Source of the DNA: Planoprotostelium fungivorum
Taxonomy: Eukaryota; Evosea; Variosea; Cavosteliida; Cavosteliaceae
Assembly: GCA_003024175.1 (NCBI GenBank)
Contig: MDYQ01000018.1
Coordinates: 221,554 to 285,553 of the forward strand
Direction: 5' to 3'
Length of the DNA stretch: 64,000 nucleotides
Shown: one piece after another, positions 25,010-36,216 of the stretch
Numbering within the stretch: the first letter of the stretch is position 1
Layout of the letters: every line of letters starts with the position of its first letter
The notes under the pieces: generated by a model
The model's input: only the letters and a program-made list of their open reading frames with translations
Database searches by the model: none
What the model was told of the DNA's origin: nothing
Translations under genes and position numbers: made by a program

Positions 25010-25150
25010 GTTTTCTGCTTCAGGTAATAGGGAGTTCAAGTTTGATGAGATCACGAGACTGTGAGAGGTACATCTTTCGATCACCGATGAAGGTGGACGA
25101 TCTCTCGATCACGATCATCCGTCGATCACGATCTCTCGATGTGTATTCTT
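25010..25150 (+). pseudogene. Fragment of a TBC1D15-like Rab GAP gene
   Basis: This plus-strand stretch matches part of the TBC genes at 36.2-39.1 kb and 54.2-57.0 kb. TTCTGCTTCAGGT is followed, after a deletion of roughly 18 nt, by AGGGAGTTCAAGTTTGATGA and GAGACTGTGAGAGG. The intact copies read ...RLWEV with TGGGAG; here the Trp codon is TGA. Homology seems to continue into the adjoining GATC-rich intron. It is a third, partial and broken copy of the TBC C-terminal region, outside the inverted duplication and next to the phosducin-like gene. Confidence 0.6.
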
Positions 25151-25203
25151 CCACCAAAGACAGACAATGTGTTACTGCGTCAACTTTCCGAGTGACGTGA
25201 CGA

Positions 25204-26642
25204 TCAGCTAGAGTCTGGCATCAGCAGAATCCCATGGATTACGTTCAGCCACAGGAACACATTCCACAGAAACCTGCGAGAGACACAACAGAGCTCAACA
25301 ATATCAGTTCACTTTATCTTTTTCATTCTACATGTCATCACATCAACGGAAGCAGCCGAAACTGAAAGACGATGAGCCGATGATGATGACGATCTTTGTG
25401 TGCGTCTCACCCTGCTAAGAATTCATACAAGTGATCCACGTCATATGCGTGAGGTAGAGATTCGTTGATTCTAAGTTGTGCTGTCACCAAGTTTCCTCCT
25501 TTATTTTCGGTCAGTATTGTTCTTCTCAAGAGAATAAAAAGAGTGAAAGCATAGGAATGCATACGTAGAATGGTGAGAGAATCAAGATGCAATGATGATG
25601 TATGTAAGAGAACGAATGAAACGGACGATACCTCTGTAGATTGAGATGGCAGGTAAGGCAACTTCTTCAAAGTCATCCGACACATCGTGTGAGTAGATGC
25701 GGACGAATTTTGTAAACTGGTGTTGGATGGCCAGGCTGGCCAGTAGTTTGTTGATCTTCACACATGAGGGATGCCACTGTGATCATCGTCAGCCTTTCAT
25801 GATCGTCACACACGACAGACGTGATGCACGATGCAATGCATCACGTGATGCACCACGTCCGGGTGATGATGTTTGCATGAGCACTCACATCTTCGTAATA
25901 GTGGATGACAACAGAAACATCTGAAGCTTCAGAATCAATGCAATTGACAAACTCTTCTTGGGTGACGTTCATCAAGAAACCGAATGTCTTCTTCCTGAGA
26001 GAAGGTGAGATGGTGCAAGACATCGATGATGATGAAACGTGATTCGGTTGTATCGTACATCAGATGGATGTGATTCGAAGAGATGTCTCACCCTTTGAAT
26101 CGTTCCATCTGTTTCTTCCTGTATTCGGCAAAGAATTCATCGTCTTCGTCTTCTAACAACTCGTCGGGCTGTGAACATCAGACATTGGAAGCGACATTTC
26201 GACGTCACCTCTTCTTCTTTCTCTGTCTTTGCCTGTTCTCGGCTGGGATCCACTGTGATGGCCATCTTTTGTAGTCTGTGTTGGGTCTTCATGTTTTCGA
26301 TCTCTCTCTCGATCCTCTCCGATTCACGCGCTCTGGCTGCATCGGCGAGGACTCCTTTGACTCCAGTGTTTCCTTTGCTTCTCAAGATGGGTCTCTCTGC
26401 AGGTTCTTCGTCTACCTTCGTTTATGATTAGATTGAGAGATGTAATCGGCTGGTGACAGAGTGATTCGGTATCGAACGTATCAGACACATCGCTTGTGGA
26501 AGATCCAGCTCACCCATGTAGTCGTGGGTGCTAGTTCGTTTCCGTCTTCATCTTCATCTGTTCTGACTCTTCGACTCTCCGCTGTCTCTTCAGCGTGTAC
26601 GCTGTATTGCTTCTCAGCCGAAAGGGCTCCCATGTGCATCAT
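25204..26642 (-). CDS. Phosducin-like protein (thioredoxin fold)
   Basis: Phosducin-like proteins are cytosolic co-chaperones that work with the CCT chaperonin in folding G-protein beta-gamma or cytoskeletal proteins. The N-terminal helical part contains ADAARARESERIEREIENMK and ends EDEDDEFFAEYRKKQMERFK. The thioredoxin-fold part reads FGFLMNVTQEEFVNCIDSEA, VSVVIHYYED, then CVKINKLLASLAIQHQFTKF, then DDFEEVALPAISIYRGGNLV and LPHAYDVDHLYEFLAG. The VVIHYYED and LPAISIYRGG motifs are diagnostic. The most upstream in-frame ATG is at 26642 (MMHMGALSAEK). The C-terminus after the last intron (FLWNVFLWLNVIHG, stop at 25204) is unusual and hydrophobic, so the last acceptor is less certain. About eight exons. 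Confidence 0.85.
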
Positions 26643-26926
26643 TTCGGACGATTTGTTGAGATGAACCGAATGTTGATGCGAAATAAATTTGTGTGGACAT
26701 TTTGATGTAGCGTTGTAGACTTTGAGCCTGTGACAACACGATCGTGATCGCAGAGTGAATTGGTATCACTAGTCCTCGTTGAAAGATTCTCTGTTTCACC
26801 TATCGATCGAGCGTGAAGGGAGGGACAACGTACAAAGTGTGAAGTATACCAATAGATGGAATACCTCTGCCAGATGGAGAGACACGCTTTAGTAATAATA
26901 ATAATAAGTTGGTCTTTATGTACTTT

Positions 26927-27178
26927 TTATATGATCTGAACGTCTGATCGCTCATCGATTGGTGGAATTCCGTCGCCCATGGCGGACATGGTGGATCCGT
27001 ATAGCCTACCCTCATCACTGACAGAAGTCCAGTTGGACAGGTCAAAGGGGCTCTTCACGAGAGACATCCAAAATGACTCCTCAGACGTGGATTCCATTCG
27101 GTTATCATCGGTCGATGATGCCCCGTCATATCGGTTGTGATGAGAAGTAGAAAGATTGCTGCTCTCGTTAATCGTCAT
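26927..27178 (-). CDS. Small hypothetical Ser/Asp-rich protein
   Basis: An ATG at 27178 opens an 83-codon frame (MTINESSNLSTSHHNRYDGA ... DERSDVQII) ending at TGA. Composition is Ser/Asp/Asn-rich and probably disordered. A second overlapping frame downstream (TFRSYKKYIKTNLLLLLLKR) includes a TAA/TTA repeat and is probably not coding. It lies upstream of the phosducin-like gene on the same strand. No family is recognised. Confidence 0.35.
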   Translation of the reverse strand: MTINESSNLSTSHHNRYDGASSTDDNRMESTSEESFWMSLVKSPFDLSNWTSVSDEGRLYGSTMSAMGDGIPPIDERSDVQII

Positions 27179-27338
27179 ATTATATCGTTCGTGTTCGTGT
27201 TGTTGCTGAAATATGCATCATCGCGTCTGACCAACTTCACATTCGGGCTGTAACTCGCTCAGATTTCTCCGACTTTTCCTATTTCTCCGCAACCCCGACA
27301 CAAAATTAATGCCCTCTTTGAAGATTAACCCAGGCAGC

Positions 27339-27632
27339 TCACAATCCACAAACTTCACTCCCGACTATCCACACATCCTCTATACACAAAGACCCCAGAC
27401 TCTCAGCTTTGATTGTTTCCGTCCTTCTTGGTCGATGCAAAGGATCGTTGAGCAGATTCGACAGAGAGCTCAACCCTTTCGGCTTGGCAGACGGAGACAC
27501 GGCCTCCTTCTCTTGTCCTCTGGCCGTCGTCGTCGGTGCTGATAGATTCTGTCTCATCATCGGCTGCCCGGTCGTCGTCTGTCCGCTCGGTGTTGATGTG
27601 TTGACCCCCTGAGGTGTCGCCCAGCCACTCAT
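27339..27632 (-). CDS. Small hypothetical disordered protein
   Basis: An ATG at 27632 opens a 97-codon frame: MSGWATPQGVNTSTPSGQTT, then a Ser/Thr/Pro-rich stretch, then AKPKGLSSLSNLLNDPLHRP and an end of EVCGL*. The composition (T/S/G/Q/P-rich with a short conserved-looking basic segment) favours this frame over the two overlapping ones. It is divergent from the GH19 gene. No family was recognised, and an extra 3' exon is possible. Confidence 0.4.
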   Translation of the reverse strand: MSGWATPQGVNTSTPSGQTTTGQPMMRQNLSAPTTTARGQEKEAVSPSAKPKGLSSLSNLLNDPLHRPRRTETIKAESLGSLCIEDVWIVGSEVCGL

Positions 27633-28005
27633 CACTTGCCATGAACACGGAAGTAACAAAACTCAACTCTCCCGGCAACTTGAAACCAAACAAAGACACA
27701 CTCCTTCTAAAGAATGTAAAATGCCCGGCATTCAGTGTTCAACTCGAGGTGGGCTACGTCTTCAAACCCCAATCCATGGATCCATCTGTACGGTCTATAC
27801 GCCATTCAGAAGGAGCAGTGACTTCTGGTTCGGAGAGGAGACCTTTCAACTCCTGTCCGTCACTCGTTCGATCGTTTGTAACGCGTTCCTTACCGCGAGC
27901 TTCACCTTACGCTACCGTGCCACACGCCTGTCTGGCGATTCTTCGAAGGTGATTTCCACGGCAGCAGTTTGTCAAGGTGGCCCTTCATTCTCTCACACCA
28001 CAACT
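27633..28005. other. Promoter and 5' region of the GH19 gene
   Basis: Several open frames cross this stretch, but none has a recognised domain or splice support. It separates the divergent small hypothetical gene from the secreted GH19 gene and probably carries promoters for both. Confidence 0.35.
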
Positions 28006-29319
28006 ATGGCGATCAAAGTCTTCTTGTTGGTGGCTCTCATCTCGTGTGTTGCCCTTGTCGCCGCTCAGAACTGCGGCTGTGCTGGTGGACTCTGCTGCTC
28101 GCAGGTGATGGATCATACATATCGGGTGGCGATTCTGATGGATGTTTGTAGTGGGGATACTGTGGAACTGGAAACGACTACTGCGGAAATGGCTGCAGAG
28201 AAAACTGTGGAGGTAACAACAATAACAACAACAACAACAATGGCAACCGTAACGGACCTTATGGAGCCATCGAGATGGTCGATCGACCGGGACAGGACCT
28301 GGGCGATGCCGGTACCGCTGGAAACGCCGAAGACTGTCAGGCCCAATGTTTCCGTAGAGGAGATTGCAGATCGGTGAGCCTTTCCATGCTCGGTCCATCC
28401 ATTCTGACACGTAATCAGTGGGCCTTCGACACCTGCGGTAACCGTTGCTGGTTGAAGGGAGGAGTCCCAGGCACTACCAACGCCGGCTGCAGAGCTTCGG
28501 GTGAGATCACATCTCTCCTCCATTCCAACATCTGATCTCATTCGCAGGCGCCATCAACAGAGGAAACGACAACAACAACAACGGAGGCGTCACCCAGGAC
28601 CAGTTACGTGCTGTCATGGAGAATGGCCTGCCTTACGATTACATCAACGATCTGAACGACGTCCTGAACAAGTACGGGTTGAACACTCCCCTCCGCAGAG
28701 CTGGATTCTTGGCCCAAGTTAGACACGAGACCGCCGGTCTCACCACTTTCTACCAGGTGCACCATCTTCCATCTCCATCACGAACACGTGATGAATCATC
28801 CTCTAACAAACTTTGTAGCCTCTCGACGGTGGAGCCGGTGCCATCCACATGCTTCCCGCCAACTTTAGAATCGCCTGTGAGGATGAACCCGAGATCAGAG
28901 ACGCTTTCGTAAGAAGCTTCGGCTCTTGCCGTGGAGGTTCCGACCTGGACGCTGGCAGAGTGAGCTCCTCATCCAACTTCAACTCTCCCATCACGATCGG
29001 CATCATCAACATCCCCATCTTCATCTTCTCCACTTTACATCTCCATCATCATCATCGTGATCTGACGTCCATATAGTTACTCGCCAACCCCAGACTGGCC
29101 TTCTTAACCGGAGCATGGTGGATGGCCCAGGGAGGTGCCAAGATTCTGGGAGGACCTTGCGGTGACCTTAGACCCGTCTTAGACCAAGGTTTGGGCGGTC
29201 AGAATCCACTGAGCGGTTACTACCTTGTCTCTCGTTGCATCTTTGGTGGAAACTTTGACGCCGGATTGGCACAGAGAGTGAGATACTACGATCTGGCCAG
29301 AAGAGTCTTCGGTGCATAA
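28006..29319 (+). CDS. Secreted hevein-PAN-GH19 chitinase/lysozyme-like protein
   Basis: Start ATG at 28006. A signal peptide (MAIKVFLLVALISCVALVAA) is followed by a chitin-binding type-1 (hevein) domain: NCGCAGGLCCSQ, intron, WGYCGTGNDYCGNGCRENCG. An Asn-rich linker leads to a PAN/apple-like domain (AEDCQAQCFRRGDCRS, WAFDTCGNRCWLKGG). The catalytic part is GH19/lysozyme-like: RRAGFLAQVRHETAGLTTFY with the catalytic Glu in HET, IHMLPANFRIACEDEPEIRD, FLTGAWWMAQGG, and the end YYDLARRVFGA*. It likely cleaves chitin or peptidoglycan outside the cell or in phagosomes. The protein has roughly 330 residues in seven or so exons. AATAAA lies at about 29329. The gene looks intact, and a mirror copy could lie beyond the right end of the window. 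Confidence 0.88.
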
Positions 29320-29514
29320 TGTTACAATAAAAGTACGATGGAACGTCGTGTTTCGTGTGATGAGATGAAGATCGGTCAAGTTGTTTTGCCCGAGATCGCG
29401 ATGAAGGATCGATGGAAGGACATCATTACTGATGGAGAGATGCACGGTGACGATCAACATCACCTATCCCATCATCTACAGAAGAAAAGAGAAGAACAGA
29501 CGAATTTATATCTT

Positions 29515-32228
29515 CTAATGACGTAGAGGCTTCTTGATTCTGTCCATGCGAGCCTTCACCCCTTGCAACTTGTGCGAAGTCGTCCCGCCCGCCTGCCATC
29601 CCTTCTGAAACGCAATGTTGAATTTACTGTCTCCCGGGCTGACACACATCTTGCACTGAACGAACACGTTGACACCAGTCAGCGTTTGTGTGGGATCCGC
29701 TGCATGTATAACGGTGGCATTGTCTGAATATCCATACGACACGGTGATGATGCAAGGTGCATCGATACCGATGGTGACGTTCTCCTTTCCGGTGTTGAAG
29801 CTGACGTTGCCGGGAGAGAAAAAGGCCGCCGTGAGGGTGCGATTGGTCAAGTGCTGTACGGCGTGTAAATCTCCGTTGGCACGGATCACTCGAATGGAGC
29901 TGCGTAGAGTAGGGAGGAGAGAAGAGAAGTTCTTCTGGTTGAGGCCGGGGACGGTGACGTAGACGAAAGAGCCGGTGTCTGTGGTTAAAATGGGCTTGAA
30001 GATCTTCGCTGTGACGGGAACGTTTTGTGGTGCGATGGTCTGCCAGTTGCCGCTGACGTTTCCGTTGGACACGTTGAGAGTAAGACCGGAAGGAGATGGG
30101 AAGTAGTAACCCACGAGATCTTGATGCAGCCACTGTGGATTCTATATTCTACCGTAAATAAAAAGATTTAAACTTTTACATCGGATGAATATTTTTTCGA
30201 CGTGACGAAAAGAGTGAGAAGAAAAGTGGCTCACGCGGAAAGTCTTAGATGGCACAGAGAAGACGCCGGTGTCAGTGGAAAAGTCTCCCCTCGATATGCG
30301 ATGGTCTAAAGTAGTGATGACGGGGAGACCCTTGCTCTGCACGATGTCCGTAGCCACGACAACATACAATCCTCCGAAAAAATGCCACGATCTGTTGATT
30401 TCTGTCAGCTAACAATCTTCTTAGGTGTGAATCTCACTTTTTGTATGATAGTTGGGAGTTGATGGGGCTGAGAAAGTCCATGGCAGACAGAGCAGTCCTT
30501 CCGTTGCTGACGCTCCCCACGAATTTCTTCAAACCCTGTGACGTTGTAGAAGGATCGAACGTAAGGTACGTACGATGACACGGTTCGAGCAGGTGAGCTT
30601 GTGGGATGCAGGATCGACTGTGACACCTGCCAGAGTCTAAATTCAGGTGCGTAAAGTACGTACGTACCCGGTGGAGTGTAGCCCCAGAACACTTGACTAG
30701 GTACATAGTCCATTCCGTTGACATAATTGTACACCACTCCATCACTGTAGTGCTGACTCTGTATGCCCTGACCATTGTAGCATTCCGAAGTGTACGTACG
30801 AGGTGACAGCATCTACAACGTTGTAGATCGATTTTTTATGAAAGATGATTATTTGGATGGAGATCGCCCACCTTGAGGCCCACGACAAAATTGTCACTAC
30901 GATAAGAGACATAATCTGTCTTGTAAAATACTTTGACTCCGTTCAACTTGAAAGGGTTGACACCCTGAAGAGAAGAGTTGACCTGCAGTCTTGCCATGGC
31001 CGTGGCCAATGCGGTGTCGTTCCATTGTTGTGCAGTGCTCCTGCACGGAGATCAACGAAAATCCCATGAAAACTCGACGAAAACTCACTGGATGAGCTTC
31101 CACGCTCCGGAGTACCTGGCGGAATTGGGACCGTACGTGACTCCCCTTCCCATCTGATGGAAGTCCCAATTTGCGACACCGTTGGCGTGATAGATGCTCC
31201 AGACTGAAGATCTGATGAAGAGAGACACGGCCGATTTCTGTGCAGCGTTCGGGTTCAATCCTACAGTGTCCCACAGATCGAAAATATCCGCGGCCTGATG
31301 TGCGATGAGACGTGGATGATGAGATCGAGCTCACAAAGATCTGTCCGTAGCCTGCGAAATAGGGGAGGCCACCGTGTTGGATGAAAGAACCGTCGGAGTT
31401 GATGCCGTCTTGGTAGCTGACCAGATCGCAAGCGCGATTGACTTGATCCATGGCGCTCAGAAGGAGTGATTCATCTCGGGTGACGATGGACAGGTAGACA
31501 GCAACCAATGCCGTATCAGACAGATTCGCTCCTGTTTTTTTCCGTCAGATCACATCTTCATCACATGAATCATCTTGTGAATCAAAAGAATCATCATCTC
31601 ACCCGTATACTTCTTCACGTATAGACCGCCGCGGTTCAAAAGTCGAACACATCCCTCTTTCTGCTGAGCACTCAGCTGATTACGAACAGCCAGAGCCACA
31701 CAAGAGAGACCAGCCGTTTTAGGAGTCTTGATGACCTGATACCACCAGTTTGGATTCCACAGCCCGGGCGTATTACACGGGCAGTTGTCGTAGCCATTGT
31801 TAGGTAAACACTTTTGGCCCTCGGGAAAATCGTGGGCGAACCAATAGTCCATAGCTCTCCTGTTGGGGGATCAGAAGGACATTGAGGATCATGCGAAAAC
31901 ATACTTGACCGCAGACAGAGTGGCTGTATCGTTCGTCTGATACCAATGCATTGCGCCGGCACCTTCAAGAAGGTCAGATCTGATCCGATCGATTGTTATC
32001 GATGTCCTCACTGGTGAATGTCCAGTGATTAACTGCGTCCCAGGTAGCTCTGGAAGCCTGACAGCCGGAGGTGTAATCAACATTAGAGAAGGATCCAGTA
32101 GGAGTCAGAGTGGCCATTGCTTTGGAAGATGCCACACTCTGTTTCGAGAGTATCCTTAGAGCCACATCATCTACGACAGAAGCTGATGCGCTCAGACATA
32201 TGACGAGGAAGGTGAAGACGCCCCTCAT
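29515..32228 (-). CDS. Polysaccharide lyase family 8 enzyme (left copy)
   Basis: PL8 lyases cleave uronic-acid polysaccharides such as hyaluronan, chondroitin or xanthan by beta-elimination. The ATG at 32228 starts a signal peptide (MRGVFTFLVICLSASASV). The alpha-toroid part has GLWNPNWWYQVIKTPK and DGSFIQHGGLPYFAGYGQIF, which carry the family's catalytic Asn, His and Tyr, plus NWDFHQMGRGVTYGPNSARY. The beta-sandwich part reads MLSPRTYTSECYNGQGIQSQ, SWHFFGGLYVVVATDI, TTLDHRISRGDFSTDTGVF and DLVGYYFPSPSGLTLNVSNG. It ends RMDRIKKPLRH with TAG at 29515. About ten exons encode about 735 residues, normal for PL8. It looks secreted and intact and is convergent with the GH19 gene. Confidence 0.9.
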
Positions 32229-32749
32229 CTTCGTATGTGTGAAAAATGTTTTTAAGCAGCGACCCCGCTGTATAGACAGATTTTACTTGGCTTGGAACAA
32301 GGAGACAAATGTGTCATACTGAAGGCAGAGTGTGACACCACAGTCAACTTCAAGACCTTCGCTACCCAAGAAGTAATCGATGTAACAGCACATCCACTAT
32401 ATTTTATATATGGAAGTCTGCCCCGTTGAAATGCTTGTAATAGCCGTAAAGGCTTTATAATATAAAGCCTGTGATTTTGTGATGTCGGCGGCGGTATCGG
32501 AGCTTCAATTGGTCGGCAACGGGGCCCGAGGATTTTCCTCGTCGGCAACGGAATCCGAGCATTCTCTGCAATGCGTGTCATCACGTCAGCTGACTGCAAG
32601 CTCACTATTAATCCATCCTGCTTCCCCGATGGTTCGTGGGTTGTTACCGCGTTTCATCACGTGAAACCATCGGAATGTACCCTCCGAACGATCTCACGTA
32701 AGCACCGAGTTAGAGGAAGGACGAAATCAATTCAAACCAATCAAACAAG
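32229..32749. promoter_or_regulatory. Divergent promoter region, PL8 / dehydrogenase (left)
   Basis: About 520 bp separate the start codons of the minus-strand PL8 gene and the plus-strand dehydrogenase gene. It contains a TATA-rich patch at 32400-32465 (TATATTTTATATATGG, TATAATATAAAGC) and no supported ORF. The right counterpart (60765-61359) is longer by about 75 bp, and this is one of the most diverged parts of the arms. Confidence 0.5.
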
Positions 32750-34218
32750 ATGAGCACAGAGTACAAATTTCAAGGATGGATGGGTGAACCTATCTCTGCA
32801 CAATCTCATATGTACAACATTCCTCGACTCATTTCACTCTCAGGTCTGGACAAGGACTCTCACAAGGGTAACCTCGTCTGGAAGGAATTCGAGCCTAAGA
32901 CTTGGGAGGAGACTGATGTCGATATCAAGATCACTCACTGCGGTATCTGTGCCAGTGACGTCCACACTTTGTCCAGTGGATGGGGTCCAACGCCTTACCC
33001 CATCTGCGTCGGCCATGAGGTCGTAGGAACCATCGTCCGCATTGGATCGAAAGCCGAAGCAGGTGAGGCTCGCTCTCACGCACTCTTCGTAGTCACTCAC
33101 GGTCCCAGGTCTGAAGATCGGCGATCGGGTCGGTGTTGGAGCTCAATGTGGATCGTGCCTCAGCTGCCACCGCTGCAAGACAGACATGGAGCAATACTGC
33201 GACCAGGGTCAGATCTTCACCTACACCGGTAGATACCCCGACGGAACCATGTGAGATATGGAGCTTCTTCTTCGTTATCTCATGGAGAATCAGATCCCAG
33301 GGAGGCTACGGAGACTACATTCGTGTTCCCTCGCACTTCGCGATCCCGATCCCTGAGGGTGAGCATTCGATCTTATCTTTTCCTTGACTTAAAATCAGGA
33401 CTTCCATCTGACGTAGCAGCTCCCATGCTGTGCGGTGGCATCACCGTGTACTCACCCTTGAAGGTAACGAACTTAAATACGTCCGTCATATTTTGTGACA
33501 TTTTATCAGCACAACGGAGCCGGTACTACTGCCAAGAACGTCGGTATCGTTGGAATCGGAGGAGTGAGTTAGGAATAATACAAAGGGTCTGATAGGAGTG
33601 CCAGCTCGGACACTTTGGACTCCTCTTCGCTAAGGCTATGGGAGCTGAAGTCACCGCCATCTCACACTCTGAGAAGAAGAAGGCTGATGCTCTCGAGATG
33701 GTGAGTCAATCTATATGATATCCATTCATGTCCTCGTTATACACAGATGTGAAATCTTACCACCTCCAGGGAGCCACACACTTCATCAACACGAGTGAGC
33801 AAGATTGGGATCAGAAGAACAAGCGCACATTGGACCTCATCATCAGCACTTCCAACGATGAATCCATTCCATTCGACAAATATCTCAACCTCTTGAAACC
33901 CTACGGAAGGATGGTTCTCGTCGGTGTCCCCAGCAACTGGAAGGTAGAGGTCGGTCTGTGGACTCTGCTTATCAACGGAGTGTTCATCGGAGGTGATGGA
34001 GATTCGGCGGGAAGATGAGTGACAAGGTGACAGCTTCTGCCATCGGTACTCCTGTGGACATTCGAGAGATGCTGGAGCTGGCTGCCAAGCAGAACATCAA
34101 GACATGGATGGAGCCCTACCCCATGGACAAGGTGAACGAGGCCCTCAACCACTTCAATGAGAGAGGAATGAGATACAGAGCTGTGCTCTACAACCACAAG
34201 CACATCGAGGAGAAGTAA
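32750..34218 (+). pseudogene. Zinc alcohol dehydrogenase (CAD-like), frameshifted left copy
   Basis: This is a medium-chain dehydrogenase of the cinnamyl-alcohol-dehydrogenase/YahK type: NADP(H)-linked, zinc-dependent, cytosolic. Motifs: catalytic-zinc Cys in KITHCGICASDVHT, CVGHEVVGTI, structural zinc knuckle GAQCGSCLSCHRCKTDMEQY, and the Rossmann motif GIVGIGG/LGHFGLLFAKAMG. Exon joins are GT-AG and most introns are near 60 nt. Compared with the right copy, two extra bases (GGTGATGGAGATTC against GGTGAGAGATTT) lie at about 33995. They shift the frame and give a TGA about seven codons on. The downstream C-terminal frame (ASAIGTPVDIREMLELAAKQ to KHIEEK) remains open but is out of phase. The protein would lose about 70 residues unless the indel is an assembly error. 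Confidence 0.82.
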
Positions 34219-34468
34219 CCATGAGGGAGCATATCCCTCCGTTGAGATGAATAAAACATCATGCATTCTCTTTTCAATTGCACAGTACTCTCTTCAGATG
34301 GACGATAACGCCAACCACTGCTCCTCTTCCAAGCCTGCGGCATCGGCCCATAGTGGTCAGAAGAGCACACAATCGAACACTTCGACATTCTTTATTTCAG
34401 GATGAATGAAAATTTTCTCCTCCGTGGAGAAAGGAAAATCACGACAACTCTGTCGATCGGATTGAAGC

Positions 34469-35859
34469 TCACTTTCGACTGACTTTCATCGTGTACTCAT
34501 AGATGACACCAGATAGACTGGAGAAGACGCAAGAATAGAGACAACGAGGTAAGACACCCTTATAGAGGGCCCTGGGACCTGTTCGAGTCGGTGTCTCTTC
34601 GTGATGATGAGTAGTGTCTTCAAGATCACCTTCCGTCTTGACGATGGATCTTAAACCCTGCCACGTGTTTGCGTAGAAATAAGCGGCTTCTCCCGGACGT
34701 GAAAAGTGTTGCGTCTGCAGGCGTGTCTTAACTACCTGTGAAGAATGACATCAGATGGTGTCGTGCCGATGGATGATGGAAGTTCGTGTGATGATCGTGA
34801 TCTCACCTCTAACGGGTTTGTAACGAGCACCATGGTCACACCTGCAGTCGCTCCTGCGGCGAATTGTGCCAACAAGTTTTGCTCGATGACTTTCTGTCAT
34901 CTCATCACGACATTGCGAGAATCAAAGTCTGATCGATGTCTCACCGAATCCGTCTGCGGTCGGATCTTGTGTGCTAGATGAGAGAATGCTTCCTTGCACG
35001 ATTCATACGAAGCCCACCACACGGCTGATGACGGGACGTTTGTCATGAGAACGGCACCGAAGCCTCTATAGAAGCCTTTGATACCATCTGCTCGGTAGAT
35101 CTGACCGATGGCATCTGAAATGAGTCACACACTTGGCCGAGCAGGATGTAGTGAAATGTTTCTCACCCGTTGCGTTCTTGTATCGCTTGGATTTCTCGTT
35201 CTGAATGAATAATCTCTGCACGACCACATCTACCGGTGCGTAAAATAAATTTGAAGTTAGATCGGCCAGGCCTCCGGCGGCGAGAGACACCCAGACTGCT
35301 AAAGAGAAGATGAGCGTGATGTGGTGACGATTCTATCTTCGTATGGACGTGATGACGGTACTTGCCTGATCGTCCATCTTTACGTCCATCTGATGCGTAA
35401 TCGGATAACTTTGAACGGAAAAAGTTGTAGCTGAGGAGATAAACTGCGTTTCCGGGGATATTACCTATGGTATTGGGCCAATAGCCAGTGTACATACCTT
35501 GATGCACTTTCAGATGGATGTCAACGTGTAAAATGAGCATCGATGGGTCAGATGATGCGATCGATTGTCACCTCTGAAGCCTGCAGTCTTTATGGAAGTT
35601 CTGATGTCAGCGAGATTCATCCTCTGAAAGCGTTGAGCTCGATTGACAATCGTCATTTTCTCACCTTCTGAGTTGTCTGTATTCTAGTTCTTAAGACATC
35701 AAAAGGATGGTATATGACACTCTCAGCGACATAGATGCTAGTAGCCGTGAAGGCGAGTGTGGGTAGGTGTAGCTGATCCCAGGATGTCCTCACATCGTAT
35801 ATCAGATCACCATCATCCTTCTCTGTCAGTGATGAAGATGTAGGTTGGGGTTGTGTCAT
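34469..35859 (-). CDS. Mitochondrial carrier (SLC25 family), left copy
   Basis: This is a six-helix inner-membrane transporter built of three repeats. ATG at 35859 (MTQPQPTSSSLTEKDDGDLI). Repeat signatures are VIYHPFDVLRTRIQTTQK, FYAPVDVVVQRLFIQNEK and VTNPLEVVKTRLQTQ, each a form of P-x-[DE]-x-[LIVAT]-[RK]-x-[RK]. Matching second signatures include DGIKGFYRGFGAVL and GPRALYKGVLPRC. The spacing and the VQRLFIQ variant recall SLC25A44-like (branched-chain amino acid) carriers, but the substrate is not certain. It ends EYTMKVSRK* at 34469. About seven exons encode about 340 residues. It is intact and essentially identical to the right copy. Confidence 0.88.
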
Positions 35860-36216
35860 TTCCCCCTGATGTGATCTGATCTGTCCGAGGGCTGAGAATT
35901 CTCAGAATAAATGAAATTTTCCGAACTATGCCTGAAACTGCTGTGTCTTGTCATCCGTTGAAGTATATAACCCAACAGAAGTTCAATAGACATTGGCAAT
36001 TGAATGGACTAACCATTACCGAAGCAATTTCAATCTCACTTTGGCTGGAAATCATCAGCTTCCGTGACGTCCTCGCCGGTGTAGTTTCGCGGTACACCGT
36101 TCACGGGCTTGATAGTACATCGTTGGACAGTGAAAACAAGAGGAACGTCAACGGGCTGAAGAGAGGGAAGGATGAATGCTTGAACAATTGACACTATTAT
36201 CACTCTGTGACGTTCT
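35860..36216 (+). other. Gap between SLC25 and TBC genes; possible small ORF (left)
   Basis: This is the 5' flank of the SLC25 gene and 3' flank of the TBC gene. A plus-strand open frame (about 35928-36191) reads RHWQLNGLTITEAISISLWL and GLDSTSLDSENKRNVNGLKR. Its right counterpart (57372-57097 minus) starts with ATG (MKFSELCLKF) and differs by in-frame insertions of 15 and 6 nt. The opposite strand is also open over part of the segment (GVPRNYTGEDV). Which strand is coding, if any, is undecided. Confidence 0.3.

Noticed and set aside
27721-28377. Long plus-strand ORF running through the GH19 start
   Set aside because: Signal peptide and hevein domain are in a different, well-supported frame beginning at 28006; the long ORF is out of frame with them.
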